From the NCBI RefSeq assembly GCF_028689785.1, contig NZ_JAQVCN010000017.1:1-64000 (forward strand): a stretch of 64,000 nt of DNA, read 5' to 3'. The notes beneath the pieces are model-generated. The model had not been told where the DNA came from. It saw only the letters and a list, made by a program, of their open reading frames with translations, and ran no database searches. Origin of the DNA: Zoogloea sp. Lineage in GTDB: Bacteria > Pseudomonadota > Gammaproteobacteria > Burkholderiales > Rhodocyclaceae. Each line of letters begins with the position of its first letter. Position 1 is the first letter of the stretch. Of this stretch, positions 1-7,464 are shown piece after piece. The position numbers were made by a program, and so were the translations under genes.

Positions 1-2
1 GG

Positions 3-392
3 AAGCTGGTGCCTGCCCTGGCCCTGGCCTTCCACCTGGCGGACGGCCACCACGGCCCGGTGGGCTTCGCCTCCACCCTGCGGGCGCTGCATTGGAGCGT
101 GTATCTGCAGACGCACGCCCGGCGCTGCTACGGGGTGGCCCAGTCGGGCGAGGTGGATACGGCCCGGCGGATACTGGAGCGGGTGAGGAAGGGGGATCTG
201 GCTCGGGAGGGGTTCGGGAGCCGGGACGTGTGGCGCCCGGGGTGGTCCGGCCTGGCCGATCAGAAGCGTGTGACCGAAGGGCTTGGGCTGCTGGTGGAGC
301 TGGGACACCTGGAGGAGTGGCAGGAGCCCTCCAGGACGAAGCCCCGCACCCTGTACGTGGTCAATCCCAAGTTGGTGCCGGTGCGGCACTGA
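3..392 (+). CDS. C-terminal fragment of a DUF3987 primase/helicase-like protein
   Basis: The reading frame is already open at the left edge, so the gene begins outside the window; only about 129 C-terminal residues are visible. They read KLVPALALAFHLADG, then a helical stretch with SVYLQTHARRCYG, then a winged-helix-like tail. I recognise this as the usual end of DUF3987 proteins, which are ATPase/primase-type replication proteins carried by prophages, plasmids and genomic islands. The first internal ATG, at 9, is not the true start. Nothing of the ATPase core can be checked here. With the toxin-antitoxin-like genes and resolvase that follow, it marks the left end of the window as a mobile-element remnant or island. 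Confidence 0.75.
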   Translation, partial: KLVPALALAFHLADGHHGPVGFASTLRALHWSVYLQTHARRCYGVAQSGEVDTARRILERVRKGDLAREGFGSRDVWRPGWSGLADQKRVTEGLGLLVELGHLEEWQEPSRTKPRTLYVVNPKLVPVRH

Positions 393-424
393 GAGGAATT
401 TCTGCCCATGTGCGCCCGGACCGT

Positions 425-466
425 ACTGCCAAAACTGTCTTTTCTTAATTTGGCAGTTTTGGCAGT
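425..466. repeat. 13-bp perfect inverted repeat with overlapping TTTGGCAG direct repeats
   Basis: ACTGCCAAAACTG at 425-437 is the exact reverse complement of CAGTTTTGGCAGT at 454-466, with a 16-base loop. The right arm also holds two direct TTGGCAG copies 10 bases apart. It lies 32 bases after the DUF3987 stop codon. No T-tract follows the second arm, so a simple intrinsic terminator is unlikely. An iteron-like or recombination-site role for the mobile segment is possible but not shown. A short CCCCGCGGGG palindrome follows at 469-478. Confidence 0.55.
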
Positions 467-536
467 GACCCCGCGGGGGTGCATCGGGGGATTTCGAGGG
501 GCAGCCTCCCTGCACCGCTATGCTATGGTTCAAGCC

Positions 537-791
537 ATGCACTCACACCGCTTTGACCGCCCGATCATCTTGACCCGTCATGCCCGCCTGCGCATGGACG
601 AACGCAATATCAGCGAAGCCGAATTGCTGTCGGTAATCGATACCGGCGAAACACGCTACAAGGATGCTGTCCACCTGTGGGCTTTCAAGCACATCGCCGA
701 ACGTGCCGACAATCTGGTCTGTGCCGTGCTGGTGCTTGAAGACGCGGTAGTGGTCAAGACCGTGATGCATCATTTCAGCCTGGAGGTTTAG
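537..791 (+). CDS. DUF4258-family protein, probable toxin of a toxin-antitoxin-like pair
   Basis: A small protein of 84 residues that I recognise as DUF4258-like from the pattern RHARLRMDERNIS near the start, followed by a V-x-D-x-G-E-x-R-Y segment and a hydrophobic C-terminal strand ending in a VKTVMHH-type motif. DUF4258 genes very often sit next to DUF2283 genes, as here, with only two bases between stop and next start. The pair is generally regarded as a candidate type II toxin-antitoxin module; no activity is shown by the sequence. The start is uncertain: ATG 525 would add four residues and neither ATG has a clear ribosome binding site. Confidence 0.75.
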   Translation: MHSHRFDRPIILTRHARLRMDERNISEAELLSVIDTGETRYKDAVHLWAFKHIAERADNLVCAVLVLEDAVVVKTVMHHFSLEV

Positions 792-793
792 CC

Positions 794-991
794 ATGCGAA
801 CCACGTATTACGACGACGACGATATTCTTGTGATCCGCCTGAGTGACAAGCCCATTGCCCGCGAGGTGTCGCAAGACTGGAACACCCATGTCAGCTACGC
901 CGCCGACGGCACCGCCGTTGAGGTGGTCGTTCTGGATGCCCGCGCAAGCGGTGCCCTACCGGTTGAGGTTGCGCACGGCCGGGCCGCTTGA
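794..991 (+). CDS. DUF2283-family protein, probable antitoxin partner
   Basis: This 65-residue protein begins MRTTYYDDDDILVIRLSD, the characteristic opening of DUF2283, with the following beta-strands (THVSYAADGTAVEVVVLDA). The gene starts two bases after the DUF4258 stop codon, and GGAGG at 782-786 supplies a good ribosome binding site, so the two are translated from one message. By family precedent it would be the antitoxin or folding partner of the DUF4258 protein. It lies in the accessory segment, and nothing else is known of its role. Confidence 0.8.
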   Translation: MRTTYYDDDDILVIRLSDKPIAREVSQDWNTHVSYAADGTAVEVVVLDARASGALPVEVAHGRAA

Positions 992-1064
992 AGGCGGCTC
1001 ACGCTTCTTGTACAGGGCGTAAAGGAAGTGGCCGGCTGATTGCCACCCTTCAGGAGGTGGAGCG

Positions 1065-1424
1065 ATGAACAAACGGACATTGACGGTCACGATCAATCCC
1101 GACTGGCGGGCTGCCCTGCGTGCTGCTGGCCGTGGTGCTTTCGCTGCCGATGGCTACCAGGGCGAAACCCTCAACTTCGAAACCCCGGCTGCGTTCTTCT
1201 CGCGTCTGACCGAGAAGCGGTGGGCCATGCTTCACGCCCTGCAGGGGGCGGGGGAACTGGCGGTAAGGGAACTAGCCCGCCGGCTGGAACGGGACGTGAA
1301 GCGCGTCCATGAGGATGCAGGGTCATTGGTGGAACTGGGGCTGATCGAGCGCACTGAACGGGGCGGCCTGGTGTGCCCCTTTGACGATATTCACGTGGAC
1401 ATGCACTTGAAGCGGGCGGCGTAG
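1065..1424 (+). CDS. TumA-like winged-helix antitoxin / transcriptional regulator, without its toxin
   Basis: A 119-residue DNA-binding protein. The N-terminal half resembles a small strand-helix domain and contains LNFETPAAFF; the C-terminal half is a winged helix (KRWAMLHALQ, ELARRLERDVKRVHEDAG, then LGLIERTERGG). This layout matches the antitoxins encoded beside TumE-type (DUF6516) toxins and the HVO_A0114-like regulators. A strong ribosome binding site (AGGAGG, 1051-1056) precedes the ATG. The expected toxin gene is absent: the 73 bases before it hold no open frame, and the next gene downstream is a resolvase. It may be an orphan antitoxin, or a regulator of neighbouring genes. Confidence 0.65.
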   Translation: MNKRTLTVTINPDWRAALRAAGRGAFAADGYQGETLNFETPAAFFSRLTEKRWAMLHALQGAGELAVRELARRLERDVKRVHEDAGSLVELGLIERTERGGLVCPFDDIHVDMHLKRAA

Positions 1425-1516
1425 CCGAAGCCGTTCTTCAAGACCAGCGCCGGGCATGACCTGGCGTTGTTCTTTCTGGCCGGTGTGAGCTTTCTGAATG
1501 GATCAAAACCCTTACC

Positions 1517-1613
1517 TTTTGAGCCACCCACAGACACCAGGCGGGAGCCTGGCTCAAAAACGTTGATTCTTATTTTGAGCCAGGCTATTCTATGAGCCAT
1601 ATATTTTGAGCCA
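1517..1613. promoter_or_regulatory. Array of TTTTGAGCCA repeats upstream of the resolvase (res-site candidate)
   Basis: The 10-mer TTTTGAGCCA occurs at 1517-1526, in reverse at 1550-1559, again at 1573-1582 and at 1604-1613, with a partial TGAGCCA copy at 1593-1599. The second and third copies extend to a perfect 14-bp inverted repeat, AGCCTGGCTCAAAA (1546-1559) and TTTTGAGCCAGGCT (1573-1586), separated by 13 bases. The array ends 14 bases before the resolvase ATG. Clustered inverted sites just upstream of a resolvase gene are how res sites and resolvase autoregulatory operators are organised, so this is the likely binding and crossover region. Confidence 0.65.
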
Positions 1614-1627
1614 CATAGAGGCCTGCC

Positions 1628-2188
1628 ATGTCTGCCGTCGTTGCCTACACCCGCGTCTCCACCGACGATCAAACTTGTGAGAACCAACGCCGGACCATCT
1701 CGGCCCGCTACTCTGTGGGCAAGTGGTTCTCCGACGATGGCGTCTCCGGCACGGTGGCTGCGACACAGCGGGCGGGGCTGGGCGCCCTCCTCGCCTATGT
1801 CCGAGAAGGTGATGTCGTTGTGGTGGCGGCCATTGATCGACTCGGGCGGAACACCCTGGACGTGCTGAATACCGTCGAGGCCCTGAAGGCAAAGGGTGTG
1901 TCCGTCGTGTCCATGCGGGAAGGCTTCGACCTGGCCACACCAGCGGGCAAGCTGATGCTCACCATGCTGGCCGCGGTGGCCGAGCTGGAGCGGGAGAACA
2001 TCAAGGCCCGTCAGCTCGCCGGGCTTGAGCGGGCCAAAGCCGAAGGCAAGCACCTCGGGCGGTCGAAGAGCATTGACGACACTGCCGTAGCCGCCTGGCG
2101 TGCCGAAAACGCCTCCAGCATCAAGGCAACGGCCGAACACTTCGGAATATCGCAGGCCAGCGTGAAACGTGCCTGCGCGAAGCGGTAG
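1628..2188 (+). CDS. Serine recombinase of the resolvase/invertase family
   Basis: A 186-residue small serine recombinase. The catalytic domain opens with VVAYTRVSTDDQ, placing the nucleophile at Ser11, and holds IDRLGRNTLDVLN around residues 68-80 and the conserved arginine region. Residues around 110-130 (AELERENI) form the E-helix, and the last 40 residues form a helix-turn-helix (ATAEHFGISQASVKRA). Length and order fit Tn3-type resolvases and plasmid multimer-resolution enzymes rather than large phage integrases. It would act on the repeats just upstream. There is no transposase nearby, so it is either a plasmid/ICE resolution protein or the remnant of a transposon. Confidence 0.9.
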   Translation: MSAVVAYTRVSTDDQTCENQRRTISARYSVGKWFSDDGVSGTVAATQRAGLGALLAYVREGDVVVVAAIDRLGRNTLDVLNTVEALKAKGVSVVSMREGFDLATPAGKLMLTMLAAVAELERENIKARQLAGLERAKAEGKHLGRSKSIDDTAVAAWRAENASSIKATAEHFGISQASVKRACAKR

Positions 2189-2238
2189 TCCCGAAGGCTG
2201 GCGAAAAAGCAGTACCCGCCACATCAAGCAACTAAGCA

Positions 2239-2292
2239 CTGGCTACAATGGAAGCTGAAGGTATAGCTCTGTGTAGCTAGGCGTGTAGCCAG
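2239..2292. repeat. Inverted repeat in the gap between the resolvase and rph
   Basis: CTGGCTACA at 2239-2247 is exactly complementary to TGTAGCCAG at 2284-2292, with a 36-base loop that contains two GTGTAGC copies. The 180-base gap 2189-2368 holds no gene and no tRNA that I can recognise. It is the junction between the accessory segment and the conserved rph-rdgB-hemW block, so the repeat may be a trace of the element end; that is inference. Confidence 0.3.
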
Positions 2293-2368
2293 ACACACAC
2301 AAAGCCACCAAACCCCGCGCCGTACAAGGCTCGAAGCACAACAAAGAACAATCCATCCATAAATTCAA

Positions 2369-3109
2369 ATGACCGACACCCCCTTCGCTCGCCCCAGTGG
2401 CCGCACGCCCGCTCAACTCCGCCCCGTCCGCATCACCCGCAGCTTTACCCGCCACGCCGAAGGCTCGGTGCTCATCGAATTCGGCGACACGCGGGTGCTG
2501 TGCACTGCCAGCGTCGAAGAGAGCGTGCCTCCCTTCCTGCGCGGCAAGGGCCAGGGCTGGTTGACCGCCGAGTACGGCATGCTGCCCCGCTCCACCCACA
2601 CCCGCAGTGCCCGCGAGGCGGCCAAAGGAAAGCAGAGCGGCCGTACCCAGGAGATCCAGCGCCTGATCGGCCGCAGCCTGCGTGCAGTGGTGGACATGAC
2701 CGCGCTGGGCGAGCGCCAGATCACCATCGACTGCGACGTGCTGCAGGCCGACGGCGGCACCCGCACCGCCTCCATCACTGGCGCCTGCATTGCTGTCCAT
2801 GAAGCCCTTGATGGTCTGGTCAAGGCTGGCAAGCTGCCCGCCAACCCGATGCGCGACTTTGTCGCGGCCATCTCCGTGGGCATCTACAAGGGCGTTCCCG
2901 TTCTCGACCTCGACTACCCGGAAGACTCCGACTGCGAAACGGACATGAACGTGGTGATGACCGGATCGGGCGGTTTTGTCGAGATCCAGGGCACCGCCGA
3001 AGGCGCCCCCTTCTCCCGCACAGAACTGGACAGCCTTCTGGAACTGGCCGGCGCCGGCATTGCCGAACTCGTCGTGGAACAGAAGAAGGCCCTCGGCATT
3101 CCAGCCTGA
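2369..3109 (+). CDS. rph: Ribonuclease PH
   Basis: RNase PH trims the 3' ends of tRNA precursors by phosphorolysis. The 246-residue product carries the family signature blocks [16 protein letters not shown] at the start, [16 protein letters not shown] at residues 64-79, [15 protein letters not shown] at 91-105 and [12 protein letters not shown] at 127-138. It is a few residues longer at the N-terminus than the usual ~238. It heads a co-directional block with rdgB (23-base gap) and hemW. No clear ribosome binding site precedes ATG 2369; the upstream 180 bases are unlike the kinase/phosphatase genes often found before rph in related bacteria, which suggests that the upstream context was replaced by the accessory segment. 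Confidence 0.97.
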   Translation: MTDTPFARPSGRTPAQLRPVRITRSFTRHAEGSVLIEFGDTRVLCTASVEESVPPFLRGKGQGWLTAEYGMLPRSTHTRSAREAAKGKQSGRTQEIQRLIGRSLRAVVDMTALGERQITIDCDVLQADGGTRTASITGACIAVHEALDGLVKAGKLPANPMRDFVAAISVGIYKGVPVLDLDYPEDSDCETDMNVVMTGSGGFVEIQGTAEGAPFSRTELDSLLELAGAGIAELVVEQKKALGIPA

Positions 3110-3132
3110 GTGCCACGAAAGCGAGGCCCCCC

Positions 3133-3726
3133 ATGAAACAACTCGTACTGGCCAGCGGCAACGCCGGCAAGCTCAAGGAACTCTCCGCCCTGCTCGCCCC
3201 TCTCGGCATCGAAGTGCTGCCCCAGTCGGCCTTCAATGTCACCGAAGCCGAGGAGCCCCACCCGAGCTTCATCGAAAACGCCATCGCCAAAGCCCGCCAT
3301 GCCGCCCGCAGCACCGGTCTCCCGGCGCTGGCCGATGACTCCGGCCTATGTGTCGAGGCACTTGGCGGCGCACCGGGCGTGATCTCGGCGCGCTTTGCCG
3401 GCGAACCCAAATCAGATCAACGCAACAACGCCCTGCTGCTTGAGAAACTCACCGGTCAGGCCGACCGCCGGGCGCGCTTCTACTGCGCGCTGGCCCTCGT
3501 CCGCCATCCCGACGACCCACAACCGCTGATCGCCTGCGGCGAATGGCATGGCGAAATCCTTGACGCCCCTCGCGGCACGGCCGGCTTTGGATACGATCCC
3601 CTGTTCCTCGTCAGCGAGCTGGAGCAGACCGCCGCCGAGATCCCCGCTGAGCTCAAGAACGTCCTGTCCCACCGGGGCAACGCCTTCCGGCAACTGCTCG
3701 ACAAGCTTCGCGCCGAACCCGTGTAA
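3133..3726 (+). CDS. rdgB: XTP/dITP diphosphatase (RdgB/HAM1 family)
   Basis: This enzyme hydrolyses non-canonical purine nucleoside triphosphates (XTP, dITP, ITP) to monophosphates and keeps them out of DNA and RNA. The 197-residue sequence opens with LVLASGNAGKLKEL (nucleotide-binding loop), followed by FIENAIAKARHAA and the catalytic ADDSGLCVEALGGAPG segment, and later the GFGYDPLF and SHRGNAFRQL motifs; all family landmarks are present. It starts 23 bases after rph and ends 40 bases before hemW, an arrangement conserved in many betaproteobacteria and consistent with one transcript. Confidence 0.97.
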   Translation: MKQLVLASGNAGKLKELSALLAPLGIEVLPQSAFNVTEAEEPHPSFIENAIAKARHAARSTGLPALADDSGLCVEALGGAPGVISARFAGEPKSDQRNNALLLEKLTGQADRRARFYCALALVRHPDDPQPLIACGEWHGEILDAPRGTAGFGYDPLFLVSELEQTAAEIPAELKNVLSHRGNAFRQLLDKLRAEPV

Positions 3727-3766
3727 CCCCCGGCGCCAACCCTGGCGCCGTCAAGCCCCTGCCCCG

Positions 3767-4990
3767 ATGTCCGAACCCCGCATCATCCCGATTGCCCCCC
3801 GGGCCAGCCTGCCCCCGACTGCAGCTGGCCAGTGGGAGTCGAAACTCACGACTTCGCCCCCCCTGTCCCTTTACGTCCACTTCCCCTGGTGCGTAAAGAA
3901 GTGCCCCTACTGCGACTTCAATTCCCACGGCGTGCGCGATGAAGGCATCCCAGAAGCCGCCTACATCGAGGCTCTGATCGCCGATCTGGAAGGGGCGCTA
4001 CCTCAGGTGTGGGGCCGGCGCGTGCACAGCATCTTCATCGGCGGAGGTACCCCCAGCCTGATGAGTCCGGACGGGCTGGATGCACTGCTTACCGCCATCC
4101 GCATGCGTGTGCAGCTCGACCCCATGGCCGAGATCACCCTCGAGGCCAACCCGGGCACCGTCGATGCGGGCCGTTTCCGGGGCTTCCGGCAAGCCGGCAT
4201 CAATCGGCTGTCGGTGGGCATCCAGAGTTTCAACGAAGGGCATCTCCAGGCCCTCGGACGCATCCATGGCCGCGCCGATGCCATTGCCGCCGCCGAAGCC
4301 GCCCTCACCCACTTCGAGGCCGTCAACCTCGACCTGATGTACGCGCTACCCAACCAGAGCCTGGCCGAAGCCGCGGCCGACCTGGACATGGCCATCGCCC
4401 TAGGCCCCCAGCATCTTTCCTGCTATCACCTGACCCTGGAACCGAACACAGCCTTCGCTGCCAACCCGCCGGCCATCCCCGATCCGGACGCCTCGGCCGA
4501 CATGCAGGACCAAGTGGAGGCACGCCTGGCCGAGGCCGGCTATGGTCATTACGAAACCTCCGCCTTTGCCCGCCCCAACCGGCAATGCCGACACAACCTC
4601 AACTACTGGACCTTCGGCGATTACCTGGGGATAGGCGCCGGTGCCCATGGCAAGCTCTCGTCCCATGAGGGCATCCTGCGGGAAACCCGCCCCAAACACC
4701 CGGCAGCCTACCTGGCCGCGCGGGAGAGCGGCGCCTTTGTCCAGGAGCGGCGTACCATCGGCAGTGCCGAACTGCCTTTTGAGTTCATGATGAATGCCCT
4801 GCGCCTCAACCAGGGCTTCCCGCGCCGGCTCTTTGCCGAGCGCACCGGCCTGCCCTTCGAGGCGGCCGAAGCCGGGCTGCTCAAGGCCACCCGCCAGGGA
4901 TTGGTCGAAGCCGACGGCGAGATCCTGCGCCCCACCAGGCAGGGACGCCATTTCCTGAACGAACTGCTGATGCTATTTCTACCCGCCTGA
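3767..4990 (+). CDS. hemW: Radical SAM family heme chaperone HemW
   Basis: HemW is a radical-SAM relative of oxygen-independent coproporphyrinogen oxidase that binds heme and delivers it to respiratory enzymes. The 407-residue protein has the [4Fe-4S]-binding CVKKCPYCDF motif (CX3CX2C) near residue 45, the GGGTPSLM motif of the SAM-binding core, EANPGTV, and the HNxxYW motif (HNLNYW) that separates this subfamily. The open frame extends upstream into rdgB, but ATG 3767, 40 bases after the rdgB stop, fits the family N-terminus. Genes formerly called hemN by homology are usually of this chaperone type. It converges on the next gene with a 4-base gap. Confidence 0.93.
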   Translation: MSEPRIIPIAPRASLPPTAAGQWESKLTTSPPLSLYVHFPWCVKKCPYCDFNSHGVRDEGIPEAAYIEALIADLEGALPQVWGRRVHSIFIGGGTPSLMSPDGLDALLTAIRMRVQLDPMAEITLEANPGTVDAGRFRGFRQAGINRLSVGIQSFNEGHLQALGRIHGRADAIAAAEAALTHFEAVNLDLMYALPNQSLAEAAADLDMAIALGPQHLSCYHLTLEPNTAFAANPPAIPDPDASADMQDQVEARLAEAGYGHYETSAFARPNRQCRHNLNYWTFGDYLGIGAGAHGKLSSHEGILRETRPKHPAAYLAARESGAFVQERRTIGSAELPFEFMMNALRLNQGFPRRLFAERTGLPFEAAEAGLLKATRQGLVEADGEILRPTRQGRHFLNELLMLFLPA

Positions 4991-4994
4991 ACAC

Positions 4995-5867
4995 TCAGCG
5001 CAAGGCGAGCGCCCCCATCCCGGCAGGACGCCGGGACGCAAAGGCCCGCCTGCGTTCCCCGGCAAGCCCTCTGAGCAACAGGCGATTGAACAGGCTTGGC
5101 CGCAGATCCACAAGCACCGCGCTACGCAGCACCCCATTCGCGAACTGGCGCTTGAGTTCGCCATTTCCGGGGCGATAGTCCAGATAGCGGCAGGTCTGCT
5201 CGGCAAAGAGGCGGCGGATCACCTGCAGGTGCAGGATGGTCGCCAGCACGTCGCCACGAAACGCCTCCGCCTCGCCAGCCCCGCCATAGAGGTAGGCATC
5301 CCCTGCCACCTGCAGACGCATCCAGGCCACCGGCTGATCCACCGCGAACAGCACGTAGCCCCGGGTCTCGGCAGTGGGCCTGCGGCGCTCCGCGGCCCGG
5401 TCAGCACACATCGGGCCGACGCCCTCCACCTGGTCGATCAGGCGCAGGAATTCCGGAAGGGCATCCGCACCCCGATACTCACGCAGATCCAGTGCGCCAC
5501 CGCAGCGCTCGGCAAACCGGGCCTCGTCCCGCGCAAAGGACTCGCGGCTCTTTATGGAATACCGGCTGGCCAGGAAATCCTCGTAGCTGCCGACCAGCGA
5601 CAGGTAATGCCAACTATCACGCACCAGCACGCAGGTCACCCGATCATCCCAAACGGAGTATGTCCGCCACCCCGGGTCGGGAACATGGCACCGCACGCGA
5701 CCAGCACTGCTTGCAGGCAACGTCCGCAGGGGCGCAAGCTCCCGGCCCATCAGGGCATCAGCCAAGGACAGTTCGTGGACGGTAAGCGGCAGACGGACGG
5801 AAAACAGGCGTTTCCCGAGTACACAGAAAGGCAAGGCGAGCAGGCGCTCGGATGAGTGGGAAGACAT
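4995..5867 (-). CDS. CelD/BcsL-like GNAT-fold acetyltransferase
   Basis: A 290-residue cytosolic protein that I recognise only at superfamily level. The middle and C-terminal parts follow the GNAT/FemAB-like pattern of the CelD family: YSIKSRESFARDEARF, an acceptor-side segment, then AVDQPVAWMRLQVAGDAYLYGG and a final core with RYLDYRPGNGELKRQFA. Relatives include proteins linked to cellulose or exopolysaccharide synthesis and many of unknown substrate. ATG 5867 is preferred; an in-frame TTG at 5939 would add 24 non-conserved residues. The gene converges on hemW and diverges from the methyltransferase gene. No substrate can be assigned. Confidence 0.65.
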   Translation of the reverse strand: MSSHSSERLLALPFCVLGKRLFSVRLPLTVHELSLADALMGRELAPLRTLPASSAGRVRCHVPDPGWRTYSVWDDRVTCVLVRDSWHYLSLVGSYEDFLASRYSIKSRESFARDEARFAERCGGALDLREYRGADALPEFLRLIDQVEGVGPMCADRAAERRRPTAETRGYVLFAVDQPVAWMRLQVAGDAYLYGGAGEAEAFRGDVLATILHLQVIRRLFAEQTCRYLDYRPGNGELKRQFANGVLRSAVLVDLRPSLFNRLLLRGLAGERRRAFASRRPAGMGALALR

Positions 5868-5917
5868 GTCGGGCTTTCGATGATGTACGGCCGCCGGCCC
5901 CGGAGTGGCTACGGCGT

Positions 5918-5940
5918 TTTGAGCAAACTTCAAGCTCAAA
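5918..5940. promoter_or_regulatory. Short inverted repeat in the divergent region
   Basis: TTTGAGC at 5918-5924 and GCTCAAA at 5934-5940 form a 7-bp inverted repeat around nine bases. It sits between the divergent acyltransferase and methyltransferase genes, close to AT-rich sequence (TATTCT, CATAATACGG) that could hold a promoter. It may be an operator. The rest of the 216-base gap shows nothing else recognisable. Confidence 0.3.
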
Positions 5941-6083
5941 TGGATATTCTATCCCCAATACATAATACGGATGCGGCATGGCACCCCCATGACAGCGCCG
6001 TGCCGCAAAGCCGCCCCCGGAGCCGCCGCCCCAACGCCTCCCTGCTGCGGCATAATCCGGCCACTTTCCGCCCCGCCCGCACC

Positions 6084-7328
6084 ATGCTCCCAGCCCCCGA
6101 CGTCGCCCCCCCAGCATTGCCGGATCTCACCGCCCTCGGGCAGGTCTTTACCCCAGAACGTGTAGTGCGGGCCATGCTGCGCCTACGCCACAATGCGGGT
6201 CGCGTGCTGGAACCCTCCTGTGGCGACGGCGCCTTCCTGCAGCACCTGCACCACGCCGTCGGCATCGAACTGGACCCCCGCCAGTGCCCGCCAGGCGGCA
6301 ACAACATGGATTTCTTCGCCTACCCGGAAAGCGAGAAGTTCGACACCGTCATCGGCAATCCACCCTATGTGCGCTATCAGGATATTGCCCCGAGCACCCG
6401 GGCCCTGCTCCGCCAGGACGGTTTCGACGGCCGCAGCAACCTGTACCTCTTTTTCATCGAGAAATGCGTCCGGCACCTGGCGCCGGGGGGCGAACTGATC
6501 TTCATCACCCCGCGGGACTTCCTCAAATCCACCAGTGCCCGCAGCCTCAACCGCTGGCTCCATGAGCGCGGGACCATCACCCACGCCATCGAACTGGGTG
6601 ACGCCCGGGTCTTCGACGACGCACTACCCAACTGCCTGATCTGGCGCTACGAACTCGACAATCTCTCCCACAACACCGCCTGGGCCCAGATCCGCCAGGG
6701 CGATGACCTTAGCCATGGGCTGGACCATCCCCACTGGCAATACCGGCACTTCTCCGAATGCGCGGGGCACCTGCTGTTCAGCCGCGGCGAGTACAGCCTG
6801 AGCCTGGCCGCCGTAGCCACGGTGAAAGTTGGTGCCGTATCGGGGGCCGACCAGATCTATACCAGCGATCTTCACGGCAACCAGGATTTCGTCAGCTCGG
6901 GCACCATCGGCAGCGGCCAGACCCGCCGCATGATCTGGTGCGGGCCCGGCGAGCCTCCTCCTCCCGCCCTGCTCCCCTACCGGGATCGCCTGCTGGCCCG
7001 GCGCATTCGCCCCTTCGACGAAAGCAACTGGTGGCAATGGGGCCGCGGCTATCCGCAAACCGACGCACCCCGGGTCTATGTGAACACCAAGACGCGCCGG
7101 CCCCAGCCCTTCTTCATTCACCCCTGCCCGAATTTCGACGGTGCAGTGCTCGGGGTGTTTCCGCATTGGACAGGCGTGGATCTGGCCGCTTTCAGGGATG
7201 CACTGAACGCCGTCGACTGGGCCGACCTGGGCTTCGTCTGCGATGGCCGCTACCTGTTCACCCAACGCAGCCTTGAAAACGCGCCCTTGCCCGCCTCCTT
7301 TGGGGCATTCCTTCCCCCAGAAGCGTGA
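6084..7328 (+). CDS. Solitary N6-adenine DNA methyltransferase (Eco57I-like)
   Basis: This 414-residue enzyme transfers a methyl group from S-adenosylmethionine to adenine in DNA. It opens with LGQVFTPERVV, the X motif typical of Eco57I/HsdM-like gamma-type enzymes, then motif I VLEPSCGDGAFL and the catalytic motif IV GNPPYVRYQD, followed by a C-terminal part (TRPQPFFIHP region) that probably includes the target-recognition domain. ATG 6084 is chosen because the conserved sequence begins soon after it; in-frame ATGs further upstream lie in non-conserved sequence. No restriction endonuclease gene is adjacent, so it appears to be an orphan methyltransferase with an epigenetic role or a decayed system. 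Confidence 0.8.
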   Translation: MLPAPDVAPPALPDLTALGQVFTPERVVRAMLRLRHNAGRVLEPSCGDGAFLQHLHHAVGIELDPRQCPPGGNNMDFFAYPESEKFDTVIGNPPYVRYQDIAPSTRALLRQDGFDGRSNLYLFFIEKCVRHLAPGGELIFITPRDFLKSTSARSLNRWLHERGTITHAIELGDARVFDDALPNCLIWRYELDNLSHNTAWAQIRQGDDLSHGLDHPHWQYRHFSECAGHLLFSRGEYSLSLAAVATVKVGAVSGADQIYTSDLHGNQDFVSSGTIGSGQTRRMIWCGPGEPPPPALLPYRDRLLARRIRPFDESNWWQWGRGYPQTDAPRVYVNTKTRRPQPFFIHPCPNFDGAVLGVFPHWTGVDLAAFRDALNAVDWADLGFVCDGRYLFTQRSLENAPLPASFGAFLPPEA

Positions 7329-7464
7329 CGGCGCACCGTCAAGGGGCGTAAACGGCAGATGGTGTAACATCCCGCGAACAATCACAGGCCGCGCAGGTCC
7401 ACGACGCACTCCCTTCCGTCGTCACCCAACGCAACGCCCACCCGAGAACAGTTCGCGAGGTCCC

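Noticed and set aside
425..466. Intrinsic terminator after the DUF3987 gene
   Set aside because: The stem is good but no T-run follows; reported as a repeat instead.
2189..2368. tRNA gene or attachment site in the gap before rph
   Set aside because: No T-arm consensus or acceptor stem pairing could be found; only a 9-bp inverted repeat is visible.
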